Shown here: one piece after another, positions 14,576-27,229 of the stretch | Layout: the number at the start of each line of letters is the position of its first letter | Position numbering within the stretch: the stretch's first letter is position 1 | DNA from: Adiantum capillus-veneris | Taxonomy: Eukaryota > Streptophyta > Polypodiopsida > Polypodiales > Pteridaceae | Length of the DNA stretch: 64,000 nucleotides | Assembly (NCBI GenBank): GCA_014529385.2 | Contig: CM043944.1 | Location: forward strand, 59,012,268 to 59,076,267 | Direction of reading: 5' to 3' | Program-made: the position numbers and the translations under genes | The notes under the pieces: generated by a model | The model's input: only the letters and a program-made list of their open reading frames with translations | What the model was told of the DNA's origin: nothing | Databases searched by the model: none

Positions 14576-16001
14576 GAGATGTATACGACAGCCTCCTGTG
14601 AGGACAAATGTCATTGTGTAAGATTGGATATTTTTGAAACAATAAAGGTTGTACAAACGGAATGCTACCAAAATTTTCACAAATTAAGTATAAGTATAAA
14701 TTATCGTGCTGACTTGTAAACCATAAAGATAAGGGTGCCACTAAGGCAACATCTAGTGTAGTATCTAAGAAGGCTAAACATGTATAACCATTTGCTTTTT
14801 TAATCTAGCATCAATGATTGGAAAGAGGGTATATGACAGCCTCCTATGAGGACAGATGTCATCGTGCAAGAGGTTTCTTTAAACAAAGAAAGGTTTTACA
14901 AACAGGATGCTGCCAAAAAACTCACAGATTAAATACACTTAGAAAGTATCATACGCACGTATGAACCATAGAAATGAGGGTGGCCATAAGGCAATAGATA
15001 GTATAAGATTTAAGAATGCTAAACTCAGGTGTATAACCATTTGTTTTTTTAGTACCTAGCATTAAGAGGTGTGAAAGAAGGTATATGCCAAATTCCCTTG
15101 TGAATAGATGTCATATAAGACTGCTGAATTCTGGAATTGTTTGTGAGAGGTTTGAGTACAATTGGTTTTGTAAACAAGGAAAGTTTTTGGTTACTTTTCT
15201 TTAAAAATACCATCTAGCATAAGAATGGGTTAATGATTGGAATGGGGATATATGACAACCTCTTGTGAGGACAAATGTCATTGGATTTTTTTGGAAAATG
15301 AATGGTTTTTCAAACGAAATGCTGCCAAATTTTTCACAAATTAGTTCTACTTATATCTTGGAAAGCGTACTTAGAAACCATAAAGATAGGGCTGCCCTTA
15401 TGGCAACATCTAGTATAGTATCTAAAGAATGCTCAACTCATAAAGTTTAACCATTGGTGACAAACAGGGATACAGGCAGACAGCTGGGATGACCATTACT
15501 TGAGATGTATTTTAGCTAGAACAGATACGGGACAAGCTCATGGCAGCTCATGAAGGAAAAAATCGAACCAAGCCAGTAGCAGTTAGTGACCCCATCTCCA
15601 AACCTTGTAAACCTATAAAAACTTTCATAGGCCGTAATCGACCCTACTTACATAGACAAGCCAAGGAGAACATAACATATAACTAGGAGTAAGGTTGGGG
15701 TCCAAGGGTGTGGCAGCGATAACAAGCAGTGGGGATTGCTTGATATACCTATCACCCATTTAGTGAAAATTAATTCTAATCAATAGTACTTGTGGTTGGT
15801 TGGTAGGTAAAGATCCCTGCTTTCATCTACTAGGAGTTCCGACTAAAAGCTCCTACTTTTTCATGTATCGAAGTATCTTGTAATAAGTTCTATATAAAAA
15901 AAACTGTACTTTGCTTTAGTCTTTACACAACATGGTAAGTGAAAATAGTATTTAATTTCTCGTAGTATATGATTCTAAATGATGGGATTTTTCAATCAAA
16001 C

Positions 16002-16005
<4 letters not shown>
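14576..16005 (+). repeat. right direct repeat (pseudo-LTR) of Penelope-like element
   Basis: Near-full-length copy of 7303-8730, offset by about 7.27 kb. It includes the same array of four units and the same TAGGAG/CTCCTA hairpin (near 15,830). It ends in a CA microsatellite (about 16,003-16,062), whereas the left copy has only a short CA run. Confidence 0.95.
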
Positions 16006-16062
<57 letters not shown>

Positions 16063-16064
<2 letters not shown>

Positions 16065-16972
16065 AATTTCTCCACCCACACATGCTTCATTGTCAAAACT
16101 ATCAAAATGTAGGTTTCAAGACAAACTTGGGCGATTAAATTAAAAAGAACACCATTCATATTGAATGAGATTTATAAAATTTTACAATGTTGATAATGAA
16201 TCTAAGTATGAGTTTACTAACTTGAAGCATTGCTAGAAGATTACAAAGGTGCAATGCCAATGCTAAGCAATCATTCCTCCTCATTTGCATTGACATTTGA
16301 TGGTGCCTCATGTTCATCAAGTTTCATTTGTCTCTCTTTGGCCTTGAGAATTATCAATGCCTTTGGAATCTTCATTTTTCAAGGAATTTGTCTGCACTTG
16401 GGCTTCCATGGCCAAAAGGTGCAACTAGTGTCTTCCCAGAGTTTAAGATCATTTATGTTCTATCACCAATACTTGTTCCAAAAAATTCTTGTAAAACTCC
16501 TATCACTTGCATTCTTCTTCTTATCTTGAAGTACAAAGTCTTTCTTTGCATCATCAAGAGTTTGGTTGAACTCCTTAGCAGGTTTTTTGTAGCCTTGTGC
16601 CACTTGAAAATCAAGATTAGCCGGTTGCAAACAATGGTAAAATGAATAAAACCTTTTAGTATGTAGTAGAAAAAAGTTCAAGAATCGTGAAAATTAGGAA
16701 CTTTCTATTAGTATTTCTAGTTTGCATCCATACAAGACAAAAACCCAACTGCTTAGGAAAAAAGAGTTTTTTGAACCCTGGGTGGACCACAATAGTTTCC
16801 CTCATTTAGATCAAGTCCTACGTTTGGATTATCTTCCAATGGAAGTTCAAGAGGATGAGTTTTTTCACAAATACTTTGTGACCAAAATTCATTAAAGAAA
16901 GTTTCTTTTTCTTGCACCAGGGGTTTTCATAGTTTGCATAAGATTCTCCCAGTACTCAAGGAATGGGTTGAT
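16063..16972. other. AT-rich sequence without a recognised gene
   Basis: Only short frames. It may include the 3' end of the decayed minus-strand gene beginning at 18.7 kb (weak coding-like traces), but no domain is visible. Confidence 0.3.
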
Positions 16973-18720
16973 CTACCTAGCATACTCACTTTTCTCCTGC
17001 AAGTGCTCTCTCCAACAACTAACATACTTCTTTAATACCTCCAAAACTTTCTCACTATCTTTAACATACTCAAAGGGTGGTAATAATTTTGAAACACCTT
17101 TAGGAAGCTCGGGTCTTTCTTGATCATTTCTCTTCCATAACTCTATACCCCTTTCAGGTAGCATATCAATTATTTTAAGGTGTTCTTTGTATTGCATCGA
17201 AGGTATTCCAACAATCATATCATATAGAACCTAAATTGCAATGTCTTTGACACACCAAGCTCTCAACTCCATCATGCAAGCACCCTTTTAAAAATCATTT
17301 GAAGAATGCCACCTTTTTTATGAGAAAAGGTGCTAGATGATGCATGCTAATACACTTATTGAAGATCTTCATCAAATGTGGAAATCTAAAGTTGACTTGT
17401 TTTGTGAAATTTTTAGAAAAGTGATCGAACAATGCATCTATGTCTTCAGGAGTGTGAACAACCATTAAAAAACCAAACTGCAACATGTCAAATACTCCTC
17501 ACGCAACCAATAGTGATATTCAGGCAAATACATATCAATTAGTATTTTCCAAATTGCAATTGTCAAGTTGCAACAACAATGTTTTTGGCAATCTCTTGAA
17601 CCCAGAGGCATTGCCTTCCTCATGTACATGTGCATTAGAACAACGAAAGATTAATTGCAACCTTGGACAAGCATTTCCTTGTCTAGAAACAATATTTTTT
17701 ATGTCCACATTTGTGATTAGATCAATCTTTGCCTCTTCACTTTGAGCACTCTGTTGCTTGTAGTACTGGTTTTTCTCCTTAAACACTTTCATATGGTGAT
17801 AGAGGACACTGGTAAACACAATAAAGATTATATGTTTGTGGTTTTGCATTAGATATTTTTGTGCTCAAATCACCAAACATGTCTTTATCTCCTCTTTCTA
17901 AGTCTCTAAAACATTTTGAGAGAGATGCAATTGTGAAGTTGGGATCACTCGGCCATAACCCCAATGCAAAGTGACCATAAGTTGTTTTCCCATGTCCATG
18001 AGTGAGCATTCTGTCAAGGATACTAGAAGCCTCTCAACTCCATTGAGAGATTTTGGAACTGGTTTGATTTGTGGTATAGTAGTCTTCCTCTGGTCCATCT
18101 TGTCATGTATAATGCACAAGAACTTGTTGGATTCATTTTTGAAGAGCTTCTCTAAGCATAGTATAGATTTTTGTAGGTGATTTTTTGCAGCATTTGTGCT
18201 CTCCTTTATGTGCCATGTATCTAGCATGTTCCACTTGATTTTTGGTGGACTCTAGCTTGATCTTTATTGATGTGCAAATGGCACATTTAGAGAATGTGCA
18301 GGTCTTTGATAAAGTGATTGTCTTGAACAATGTGCTCTCTTCTATGTGCCATGTATCTAGCATGCTCCACTTGATTTTTGGTGGACTTCAACTTGATCTT
18401 TATTGATGTGGAAATGGAAAATTTAGAGAATGTGCAAGTTTTTGATAAAGTGACTGTCTTGAAGAGTGTGTTTCACGTCCTTGAGAATGTTTGTTGTGAC
18501 ATTGTTTTGTATTCCAATGTGACAAGTGTGTCATTTACTTCACACAAAATTCCCACTTGTTTATGCATTGATCGTAGAACATATATAATTTTGCAAGTCC
18601 CATGCATAGTTGTCCTTGACTTATGTGGCATTTGATCTGCATTATTATCTATGAAACCTTGTATGAGTGATTTTTTCATCTCAACATGTGTCATGCTCTT
18701 GTTATTCTAGTGTTACCATT
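16973..18720 (-). pseudogene. decayed DUF7869-type (DDE transposase-like) gene
   Basis: Read on the minus strand, several frames align in order with the DUF7869 protein type known from plants and oomycetes. These are CIIHDKMDQRKTTIPQIK (about 18,110), the HGHGKTTYGHFALGLWPSDP block (about 17,990), RLPKTLLLQLDNCNLENTN (about 17,590) and FGFLMVVHTPEDIDALFDHF (about 17,480). In that family a D-N...HTHEDID core is conserved and is thought to be a DDE-type nuclease fold. Here the histidine context is HTPEDID. At least four frame breaks or stops separate the blocks, and a 136-bp tandem duplication disrupts the 5' part. Family recognition is from memory of the motif pattern. Confidence 0.6.
18198..18469 (+). 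repeat. 136-bp tandem duplication
   Basis: Two units, 18,198-18,333 and 18,334-18,469, each begin GCTCTC and continue with TGTGCCATGTATCTAGCATG. They are nearly identical. The duplication lies inside the decayed DUF7869-type gene and duplicates a short stretch of its former coding sequence. Confidence 0.92.
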
Positions 18721-19399
18721 GAATCCCACAGCATGCACCATCAAGGAATTTCTTTCTCAACCTTCTAAATGTTGACTTCCCTATTCCATGCATTACATAC
18801 CATGCTTTACTACTTACCTTCTTTACATCAAATGTGAACTCAAAGCATTCCTCATCTTGATATTGTCTATAAGCCATGCTCATGCAATCTAGTACAAATA
18901 TGCATCGGTTAGTGTAGCTTTGTCCTCAAAAGTTTTCCCTAGCTTGCAATCTCAAACATTAGTTCTTGCAAAAATCAATCGTTGCAACTTGTGAATGTTT
19001 GTAGCATCACCTCTCTTGCTAGATGCATGAGTGTTACCTAGTTTATTTCTAGGCCTTAACTCTATGGACATAGCTATTTTCTTACTTTTACCACCTTTGA
19101 TATCATAGTCACTGGCCATGGCATCCTTCTATCTATCATTTTGAGTATGAATGAGAAGACCTAGTTTTGTACTAGTGGTACCTCCTTCAAAACTATTTTA
19201 AGTGTTGTTATCTATGCATCATCTTCATATTCATCACTAGAAGCATCTAGGTTGTCAAGGGGATCTTCCATTTATTCCATGAGGGGATCTTGAATACCCT
19301 CAGTAGTAGAAGGATATCCCGTTGTTGTGACGATCTGCTTCCTTGATGGGAAATGGGGACAAAAGATGTAGATCAAGTCTATCTGAAATTGTTGTGAAG
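18721..19399. other. no recognised gene
   Basis: Weak minus-strand coding traces (for example a stretch resembling AYRQYQDEECFEFTFD near 18,850) may extend the DUF7869-type pseudogene upstream, with many breaks. Confidence 0.3.
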
Positions 19400-19860
19400 A
19401 TAGACAAAATTATGGTTGTCACTACCTTGGTTAATACGCGGGCCAAACAAGGTGATTTTCACTGCTTTGGTTGATATGCAAGCCAAAATGTTATGCTTGG
19501 CAGTGTCCAGGTTGATATGTATTCCATATGTGTTGCTCTCACAAAAGTGGATAAAGCTATTGATGGGATTCCAATCAAGTGGATAAAACTATTGATGCGC
19601 TTCCACTCCATAATGTCATCTCTTGGAATGCCTTGATAGTGCAATATGATAAAATATTAATCTTTGCAATGCTTTGTTTGGGATATTGTTGTGTTTGGCA
19701 TTGCTGTAGTCATACTATAAGTCAAATGTGATGCACTTTTTACAGTAAGTGTTTGGTTTAGTTGATAAGTATGCCAAATGTGGTGATATTCATAGTGTGC
19801 TTGCCAAATGTCATGCATTTCACCACAAAAGGTGATTGAGAAGCTTCTTGTTCGGAAAGG
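19400..19860 (+). pseudogene. PPR gene relic
   Basis: Several short plus-strand traces match the PLS-type PPR consensus: a VDMQAK-like S-motif start (about 19,468), LPLHNVISWNAL (about 19,589) and YAKCGDIHSV (about 19,770). They are in different frames with stops between them. It resembles the 31.9-33.7 kb gene in motif type but is far more decayed. Confidence 0.5.
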
Positions 19861-20163
19861 GTTCTCTCAAAATGAAAGATTGTAGAATATGTCTAACATG
19901 GAACTGGTAAAAAAATTTGTATTATTTTTTACCTGATCATTGGTCATCAGAGAAATAAGTTTTCCCTAGCAATTCTTTGGAGATGCTTTATGCCAAGTGG
20001 TATGGCAATGGCCACCCAAGAACTGGTGGCTACCCATTGGGAATGTTTAATGGCATCCCACTAGTGTTATTTCAAGAAAAGATGCAATGTGAAAAATAAC
20101 AAAAGGATGGCATGTAGACAGAACGAGCGAGCATTCCAGGGGAGATGGGGTCATGGTACGTCA
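19861..20163. other. no recognised gene
   Basis: No coding motif and no repeat structure seen. Confidence 0.3.
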
Positions 20164-20515
20164 TGTGTAGCTCAGATGAGCCTCACTATGAATCTAGAAG
20201 GAGTAAGCAACCCGAGGCACCCCCATTCGGTGCTAACACCACCAGAATCTATGGAAATTTGAGTTTGAGCTACCACGTCACCAAGAGGTGGATCCCATGC
20301 AATCGGAAATGAGAATAACAATATTATAAGGTTATGCAATGTGTATCTCAGATGAGGATCACTATGAATCTAGAAGGAGTAAGCAACCCGGGGCAACCCC
20401 ATTTGGCACTAACGCCGCCAAAATGTATGGAAATTTGAGTTCAAGCTACCACGTCACCAACACGTGGATCCCATGCAATAAACTATGAGAATAAAAATAC
20501 TAGAAGGTTATGCAA
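20164..20515 (+). repeat. tandem dimer of a 176-bp unit
   Basis: Units 20,164-20,339 and 20,340-20,515 both run from TGTGTA-CTCAGATGAG through GAATCTAGAAGGAGTAAGCA, TGGAAATTTGAGTT and GCTACCACGTCACCAA to GGTTATGCAA. The size is in the satellite-monomer range, but only two units are present here. Confidence 0.92.
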
Positions 20516-22250
20516 GATCTACAATGAAAGAGAAGGAGGTGTGTGTGTGTGTCCGCGTGTGCACGTGGGTGCTGGGTATACACATACACACACAGAAGAG
20601 ATTTTGATGAAAAATTTTTCAAAATTTGAATTGAACATTCTAAAAGGAAGAAAGACAATAAAAAATGAATTACATTGTAGAGGCTATCACTTACATTATC
20701 CCAATAGCCATGCCTTCCCTCTCCCAACATATTGAAGAAATTTCTAGAGACTACTAAAAGTAGGATGGGGGTGGCGGTCGCATGTATACAAATGTCATCC
20801 ACCCAACAATCAACATTGGAGTCAACAATATGTAGCACGGAATTGTTGTGATGATCTCTAGCCACCCACATGTGTGACTTTTGATGAAAACTATGTGGTT
20901 AAGAAAATACACACTTGTGGTGTGCAGGGTGCATGGTTTGTGATATTATTGAGAACTATGGATGTTGAACCTAAAGATGCAAAGGAGGAAGGCAATGGAA
21001 GGGAGAGGAGTGAGGTAAGGGAGAGAGGTAGGGGAGAGCGAAAAGAGAAGAGAGGGAAAGGGAGAGAGAAGAGAGGTAAGGGAGAGGGAGAGGAGAGTGA
21101 GTTATTTATTCTTTTGGAGGGAAAAGTAAAATTTAAAAATTGGACTTCCATTGAGTGTAAGTAAAAAAAAAGGTCAAAAATGCTTTTTTTGATATTCTTT
21201 TTCAAAAATGCTCCCCCCACCCTCCCCCCACGTGTTTCTCTTCCTTCTCTCCATTGGAGGAGCTAGAGGACCCTTATCCGCCTTTTGACCCTCATCCTTT
21301 TCTTTCTTCCCATCCTTGCTTGCATTCACAGAAGTAGACATAGATGGAGAATTCTACTCTGCCACACAGAGGGACTTGACTGTAGCCCCCTCGCTTGACT
21401 CTACAGAACCCACCATCTGCCTCACTCTTTTGTTGACAAAGTAAGCAAGATTAGAGGCAGAGGTGGCGTGCCTTCATGCCACCTCTGTTATGTGCAACCT
21501 CATTGACAATCGACCTACAAGAGGGAATGTACATGACCTCCTCTAGGCCCCCCTTTTAGCAAAGGTGGAAAAGATCATTGACGTTTAGCTTCTCGAGTGC
21601 AAATAGAATTTGAGACTCCAAGATGAAATCCAAGGTCATTGTGATGAGCCCCCTCGCCATCCGAGAAGCCAAATCTCATTTTCAATAGTGGTACCATAGT
21701 TTTGATACGGCTATCGATGCTCTTGTTGAGGAGGTAGACCTGCCCATTTTGCTATGTTTTCTTGGCTTGAGGAGAGAGTAACTCTTGCTACATTTTAGGA
21801 TAGGTTCCAAGATTGGAACGATCTTGGAGACACCATGCATGGAAACTTCCTTTGCTGCCAAGGCAACAAGCATACCTACAGTATGTCTTTTGGTTTGAGA
21901 CACCCACACCCTCCCAAAGGTTGTTTTCTTACCTTGAGTGGTGGTTGGCTCTGCCAAATGGAGTATATGATGCTCCAAAATCATTGCTTCGATTTTAGAC
22001 AGATGCTCCATCTTGCAAAGGCTTGTCCATGAAGGAGGCCCCGACCTGTGACATAGAACCAGCCTACTAAGGCTGGCCATGTTCAACAGGCAGAGACACA
22101 AGGAGTATAGGCGGGTACCTCCTCTAAGAGAGGCACCCACAAAGAGGAGGGTTGGTGTTAACTGAGTCAACGTCAGTTAATAGAAGCTACTAAAGACCAG
22201 CACATCGAGGATGAATACAAAGAAGAAGTAAAGATTGGAGTTACACATTT
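20516..22250. other. mixed non-coding sequence with purine-rich block
   Basis: A G/A-rich block (about 20,990-21,110) lacks regular dinucleotide structure. A 162-codon minus frame at 21,682-22,170 is not recognised and has a composition typical of chance or decayed sequence. No supported gene. Confidence 0.4.
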
Positions 22251-24129
22251 TCCCAAAATGGTCATGTATTGTGAATTCCCGATTTAATTCAAGCCATTGT
22301 AGTATTCATAATGTGACACGGGCTCAATGGGAGTTCCAAGCTGTAAAGATAGCTTAGTTAGTGTGCCTCGGTAGCAGATTAAGTAAGTGGTGGAGCCCTA
22401 AAGGCCTTGGGCGTCGGAGATTGCATATTTTTACCCTAGGTATATAAGGCAACGTGTAAAAGAAATTAGGGTTCTCAAGCTCATTTGTTGAGAGCACTCT
22501 TTGATGAGAGCTCTTGAGGTGTGTGTCTATGGAGTCCTTGAGCTTCTCCTTGCTCATGTGACTTGGTTAACACTAATCAATGCTTAGTTCTCTTTCACTA
22601 TTCCTCTCTCATGATTCTTATGATTGCCTATGATGCTTTGATTATCTAAATCTTAACTAATTAGTGGTTAATCCCTCTCTAATCTTGTGTGATTTTCCTC
22701 TCTTTCTTGTGTGTGCATGTAGGTTTGATTGGAGTGTGGTGCTCGATAGATCTATGTCTGTGTGCTTGCAATTAGTGTGTTGCATGATAGGATTAGTGTT
22801 GCATGCGTCTTGCAATCATTAGTGTGTGTGATTGGGTTGATTGGAGGTGAAGATAAGTGATGTGGAGATTGCCCATCATTGTGTCTTAGCTCCTCCATAG
22901 TCCAAGAAGCTCACCTCATAGAGTCACCACTCGTGTTGCCATGATTAGCTCACTAATCGTGTGAGTGTTTCCATGCCATAGCAGAGTAGCTCATCCCTCC
23001 AGATTGATAATTTTGTTGGTCATTGGAGCTATGCAATGATGGAACCCCCCAAAAATTGGCAACAAGTTTGTGGTCGACATTGCTAAGGACCACCACGCCA
23101 GTTTGGTGCCCCTGGTGGTCGGCTTGCACTAGGCCAGTAGCAGTGGATTCCCACAGGAACCGTTTTGACTCTCTATAGGAGGATGAGCCAATAGATACCC
23201 CTTCCACCTCAGCTTTGCCCCATCGACATCCCCTCCTCCTTCCCCTTCACCTATTGCCCCCACCCCTCCTCTGCCATCACCACCACCTCCCCCCATACCT
23301 TATGCTACCGCCTTTCTCATCCCTCCCACTAGTCCCCTTGCTCTGTCATCTTCTCCCTCCCATATGTCCACACTGGCCTAGGGGATAGGTCCTTCTATCT
23401 TGGCAGTTCATTTTCCATGAGCCGCTTGGTGTGAGAGGAGTAGCCATACCTGTGGATGCCCCTGCTTGTACATGTGCTTCCTTTTGTGGAAATTCCTCAT
23501 GGGCTGACCAGCTTTGACATCCCTCGTGTCATTGAGACTTCTTTGACTATGAATTCACATGATTCCTTGAAGACTCTTCTGCCGACCTTGAGGCGCTTGA
23601 TTCAGAGTCCATGTGCTACTAGCTAGAGGGGTAGAGGCCCTAGACATAGTGCTTGCGTTCTCCTTTTTATTCTATGGAAGGGATCAAACTAAGTGGACTA
23701 TGGGTACAGTGATGGGTTGGCTTCAATTTTAGGCTCTCAAGATGTCTCACCACATGGGAGACTTGGGGTTGACAGATTTGATGTAGACTCTATGGCCGTT
23801 TGCCAAGTTCTCTCACCACATGGGAGACTTGGGGGAGATTTGATGCAGACTCTGTGTACGTTTTCTGAGTTCTTTGTGACACCACCAGATATAGAAAGAT
23901 GTAGGCACATTGTGCTACATCATTTTGCTGACATGCAGAGTGTACCTTGTTACGTATATGTTCATGAGGACTCTTGGACAGAGGATGTAGCATACGGAAT
24001 GCATGCCTAGCGTAGCATGCCGATAGACACTCCATACATGACTTCCTCGAGGTTGCTCCGATGAAGATTACTCCCCATCCAAGCTTGTCTTGGAGATTGC
24101 AAGACTGGCTACGATGGTAGCATCGGCAT
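22251..24129. other. possible 5' part of the LINE relic; proline-rich traces
   Basis: TATATAAGG at 22,440 followed by AGGGTTCTCAAGC is promoter- or LTR-like but unsupported. A pyrimidine-rich stretch at 23,210-23,350 would encode proline-rich protein in several frames. A CTCACCACATGGGAGACTTG phrase is repeated at about 23,746 and 23,812. Decayed ORF1 of the downstream LINE is possible. Confidence 0.3.
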
Positions 24130-25115
24130 TCTATCACTAACCTCATGTGGATAGTCTCATGGAATGTGCAGTAGTTAGGTGGACCACTCATATGCCAAAG
24201 AGGTTGACTCAGATAGGAGCTCTAGAATGCCTTGTGGGTGGAGCAACTGATATGCTTATTCTCCAAGAGCATCACTTGTGTGAGAGATTTATAAGGCGCT
24301 TTGGACAAATTTTGCATGGTCACATGAGACCTTTTGGTCAACTGCTTTTGGGCCTGGTGGCATTCAGGGAGGTGTTTGTATGGCTATTGCGGACTCGTGG
24401 CAGTAAGCCTTTGTGGGTAGAGGCATGAGTGTGCGAGGTAGGGACTAGTGGATTACCATGTGGATACATGGTTTCCTTGTGGGATTTTTGAACATTTAAG
24501 CACCCAACCATGCGAGTGTAGAGTCTGCGCTTCTATCACATTTGGTGGAGTCCCTACCCCATGCAAAGAAATGGTGCATTAGGGGGATTTCAACATGCTT
24601 GAGGACCCCTCAAACAGGGTTGGGGGAAATCATGTTGCTGTAAATGGGGCTCAGTTGGCTACTTGAGAACGGCTATGTAGGACCTTGAGGATTTCACATG
24701 TTTGGCAACATGCTTGCTTTGCACAGCCCTCAAATAGCCTTGCTTTTCCAAGATCCAATCACAGAGTAGGTGGAGTGAATCTATCTAGGATATATCGCTT
24801 CTATGCTAGTGAGAACTTTTGTGGCTTGGGTGGTTCAGTTTGCATTTTGGCCTATTGACTTCTTTCGAGATATGCTCTTAGCTAAGCCGTAGTTAGAGCA
24901 CAAAGATGCATGTAGAGAGAACATGTGGGCATAGATGCCTTGCCTCATTAGAGAGGAGATACAAGAAATGATTGAGAGCCCTCTCTTGCCAAAGGAGCTT
25001 CAAGGGGCTCTTAGAGCACGCCCTTGGGGTAGTTTCTCAGGAAAGGATGGTTTGATTCTCATATTTTTCTCAGAGTACTAGGAGATGCTTAGGTAGGACC
25101 TTTGTAGTGCATAAT
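24130..25115 (+). pseudogene. L1-type LINE relic: endonuclease and start of reverse transcriptase
   Basis: The plus strand shows, in several frames, the apurinic-endonuclease pattern of plant L1 elements. SWNVQ is near 24,150 and DMLILQEHHLCERF near 24,250. A GDFNMLEDPSNRVGGN block is near 24,577 and a NLSRIYRFYASE block (the SRIDRFY position) near 24,779. This is followed by LREEIQEMIESPL-type and ARPWGSFSGKDGL sequence near 25,010, matching the KAPGPDG entry to the reverse transcriptase. Stops and shifts are frequent, so the element is dead. The rest of the reverse transcriptase is missing. Confidence 0.7.
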
Positions 25116-25495
25116 ACCATCACATTTTTCACATTGGTAGAAAGATCCTAAATTTTTATAGTCACATGGGAGCAACCATTTTATGGATAATTGCAAAGGA
25201 AAATAAAAAATTAATGTACTTGACAATGGAGCACTATGAACGTCACCATACAGAAAGCAACACATCATGGATTGTGAATTAATATAATTAGAAATCTAGA
25301 GTTGAGCTAGATTTTTATAGACACATAGAAACTTTTTCTTGGGTTTGTATTTGCTCAAAAAACACGCTCTGTGAGTGGTAAGGCTTGCTTGATCTTTTGA
25401 TGCTTGAGCAGAGTTATTAATGCTTTGAGGCAATGGACATCTTTTGGTAAAAGCTAATTACCTATTGTAGGTGCAATTGTTGATGTTGAGGTTAA
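25116..25495. other. no recognised gene
   Basis: AT-rich interval between the LINE relic and the copia LTR; nothing recognised. Confidence 0.4.
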
Positions 25496-25582
25496 TGTTA
25501 GGAAATAGGATGTAGCTAAGTAGATATAAGAGTAGTTTACTTAATCATGAGAAATGATTTTCACAAACGAAAGATTATAGAG

Positions 25583-25634
<52 letters not shown>

Positions 25635-26244
25635 ACGATATACGTGGTTCACCCAATGTGTTTTATGTCCACGGGAAAGTAGCCACTCAATGGCTTTACT
25701 ACCTCAAACTAGAAGTAGGTTACAAAGGAATTATACCCTTGATAGAGCTGCCGCCTTGCTTCCCTCTCGTCACCTCACATACACCTTGTTTCATCAACTT
25801 CACAATGCAAAATGTGTGTAGAAAATGCCTCCTTTTATAGGCCAAAAGAGCTGTCCTCTCTCATGAGAGGCAACTGTGTGTAGTCACCCTTGTGTAGACA
25901 AGTCCATGTTGGACTCTCCAATGCACCCATGTGTGGCCGCCCTTGAGAAGAGACGTCCGCCTAGAAATTGGCCACCGGCCATTGAATTCGGCTACCGGCC
26001 ACTTGCCATTGACATCTGTTAACCGACCAACCGGCCAACCAACAGGCCGCTTTGCGACCACTTTTTGGCCGCCAACCTACCATAATATTTTGGTGAAAAG
26101 AAAATATTCTAGAGAGTGAATTTTTGGTTTTTGACGAGTGCTTTTTCTTACTCACGATGGATTCTCCTCATAATGGAGGCCTTACAAATGTGTATTTTAA
26201 CCACTAAAAATTTACAAGGGGTAGATCAGGTTCCATATATAACA
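25496..26244 (-). repeat. 3' LTR of the minus-strand copia element
   Basis: On the minus strand it begins TGTTATATATGG (26,244) after GTGGGATAT and ends CCTATTTCCTAACA (25,496). It is homologous to 1422-2093, but with a longer (GA)n array at about 25,585-25,634. A TATA box (TTTTATAG on the plus strand) is conserved near 25,832. Confidence 0.88.
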
Positions 26245-26965
26245 ATATCCCACTTGGAGACTGATCTCCACACCAAACCCGTGACTGCTTTCCATCCTGG
26301 CTTCTTATCCTTGAATGCCAATTGAAGATGAACAAAAGCTTAACTTCTCCTTGTTGACCACCTTTGTAAACATGTTTGCAAGATTTTCATTTGTGTGCAC
26401 CTTTCCTAGCTTTAGCTATCCCTCTTTCAAAAGAGTACGTATGAAGTGATATCTCACCTCCATGTGATTTGTCCTTGAGTGAAAGGTTGAACTCTTTGCA
26501 AGATGAATGGCGCTTGTCACTTTGAATGTCACTGTGTACAAGACACAATTGTCTTGCTTTTTCTTACTCACGATGGATTCTCCTCATAATGGAGGCCTTA
26601 CAAATGTGCATTTTGACCACTAAAAGTTTACAAGGGGTAAATCAGGCTCTATATTTAACAATATCCCATTTGGAGAGTGATCTCCACACCAAACCCGTGA
26701 CTGATTCCATCCTAGCTTCTTATTCTTTAATGCCAATTGAAGATGAACAAAAGCTTAACTTCTCCTTGTTGACTACCTTTGTAAACATGTCTGCAAGATT
26801 TTCACTTGTGTGCACCTTTCCTAGCTTTAGCTATCCCTCTTTCAAAAGAGTACGTATGAAGTGATATCTCACCTCAATGTGATTTGTCCTTGAGTGAAAG
26901 GTTGAACTCTTTGCAAGATGAATGGCGCTTTGAATGTCATTGTGTACAAGAAACAATTGTATTGC
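26140..26965 (-). repeat. 416-bp tandem duplication spanning LTR start, polypurine tract and RNase H end
   Basis: The first unit is 26,140-26,555 and the second 26,556 to about 26,965. Both start GCTTTTTCTTACTCACGATG and run through the LTR start, the polypurine tract and the end of the RNase H region (TATGAAGTGATATCTCACCT). A small indel near 26,515/26,930 distinguishes them. Confidence 0.93.
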
Positions 26966-27034
26966 TTGTATCCAGGCTCCTCCAAGAATCTGTACAACCA
27001 CAATTTTTGCTTCCGTGGTAGAAAGTGAAACCAC
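26831..27034 (-). pseudogene. copia RNase H fragment
   Basis: Minus-strand frame with VSLSTTEA, QSAIHLAKSSTFHSR and IEVRYHFIRTLLKEG. The segment between is frameshifted relative to the intact-looking copy at 873-1343. Part of it is duplicated in the neighbouring 416-bp unit. Confidence 0.85.
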
Positions 27035-27229
27035 TTTCTATAGCTTTGAAGCCCAACTTACTATTGTGCCTTGATTTGTGAAGACGTAGTCAGTAGTGCT
27101 CCTTCAAGTATCTTTGTCACATGCCATATCTACATCAGCATACCCTTGCAAGAAAATGTCAGTGCCTCCAAAATACAAAGCACTTGTGGTTGTCTCCTTT
27201 AGATATTTAAGTATCCACTTCATAGCTTT

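Noticed and set aside
21682-22170. 162-codon minus-strand frame
   Set aside because: Length is compatible with chance in this composition, with no domain, no repeat of the frame elsewhere and no flanking coding evidence.
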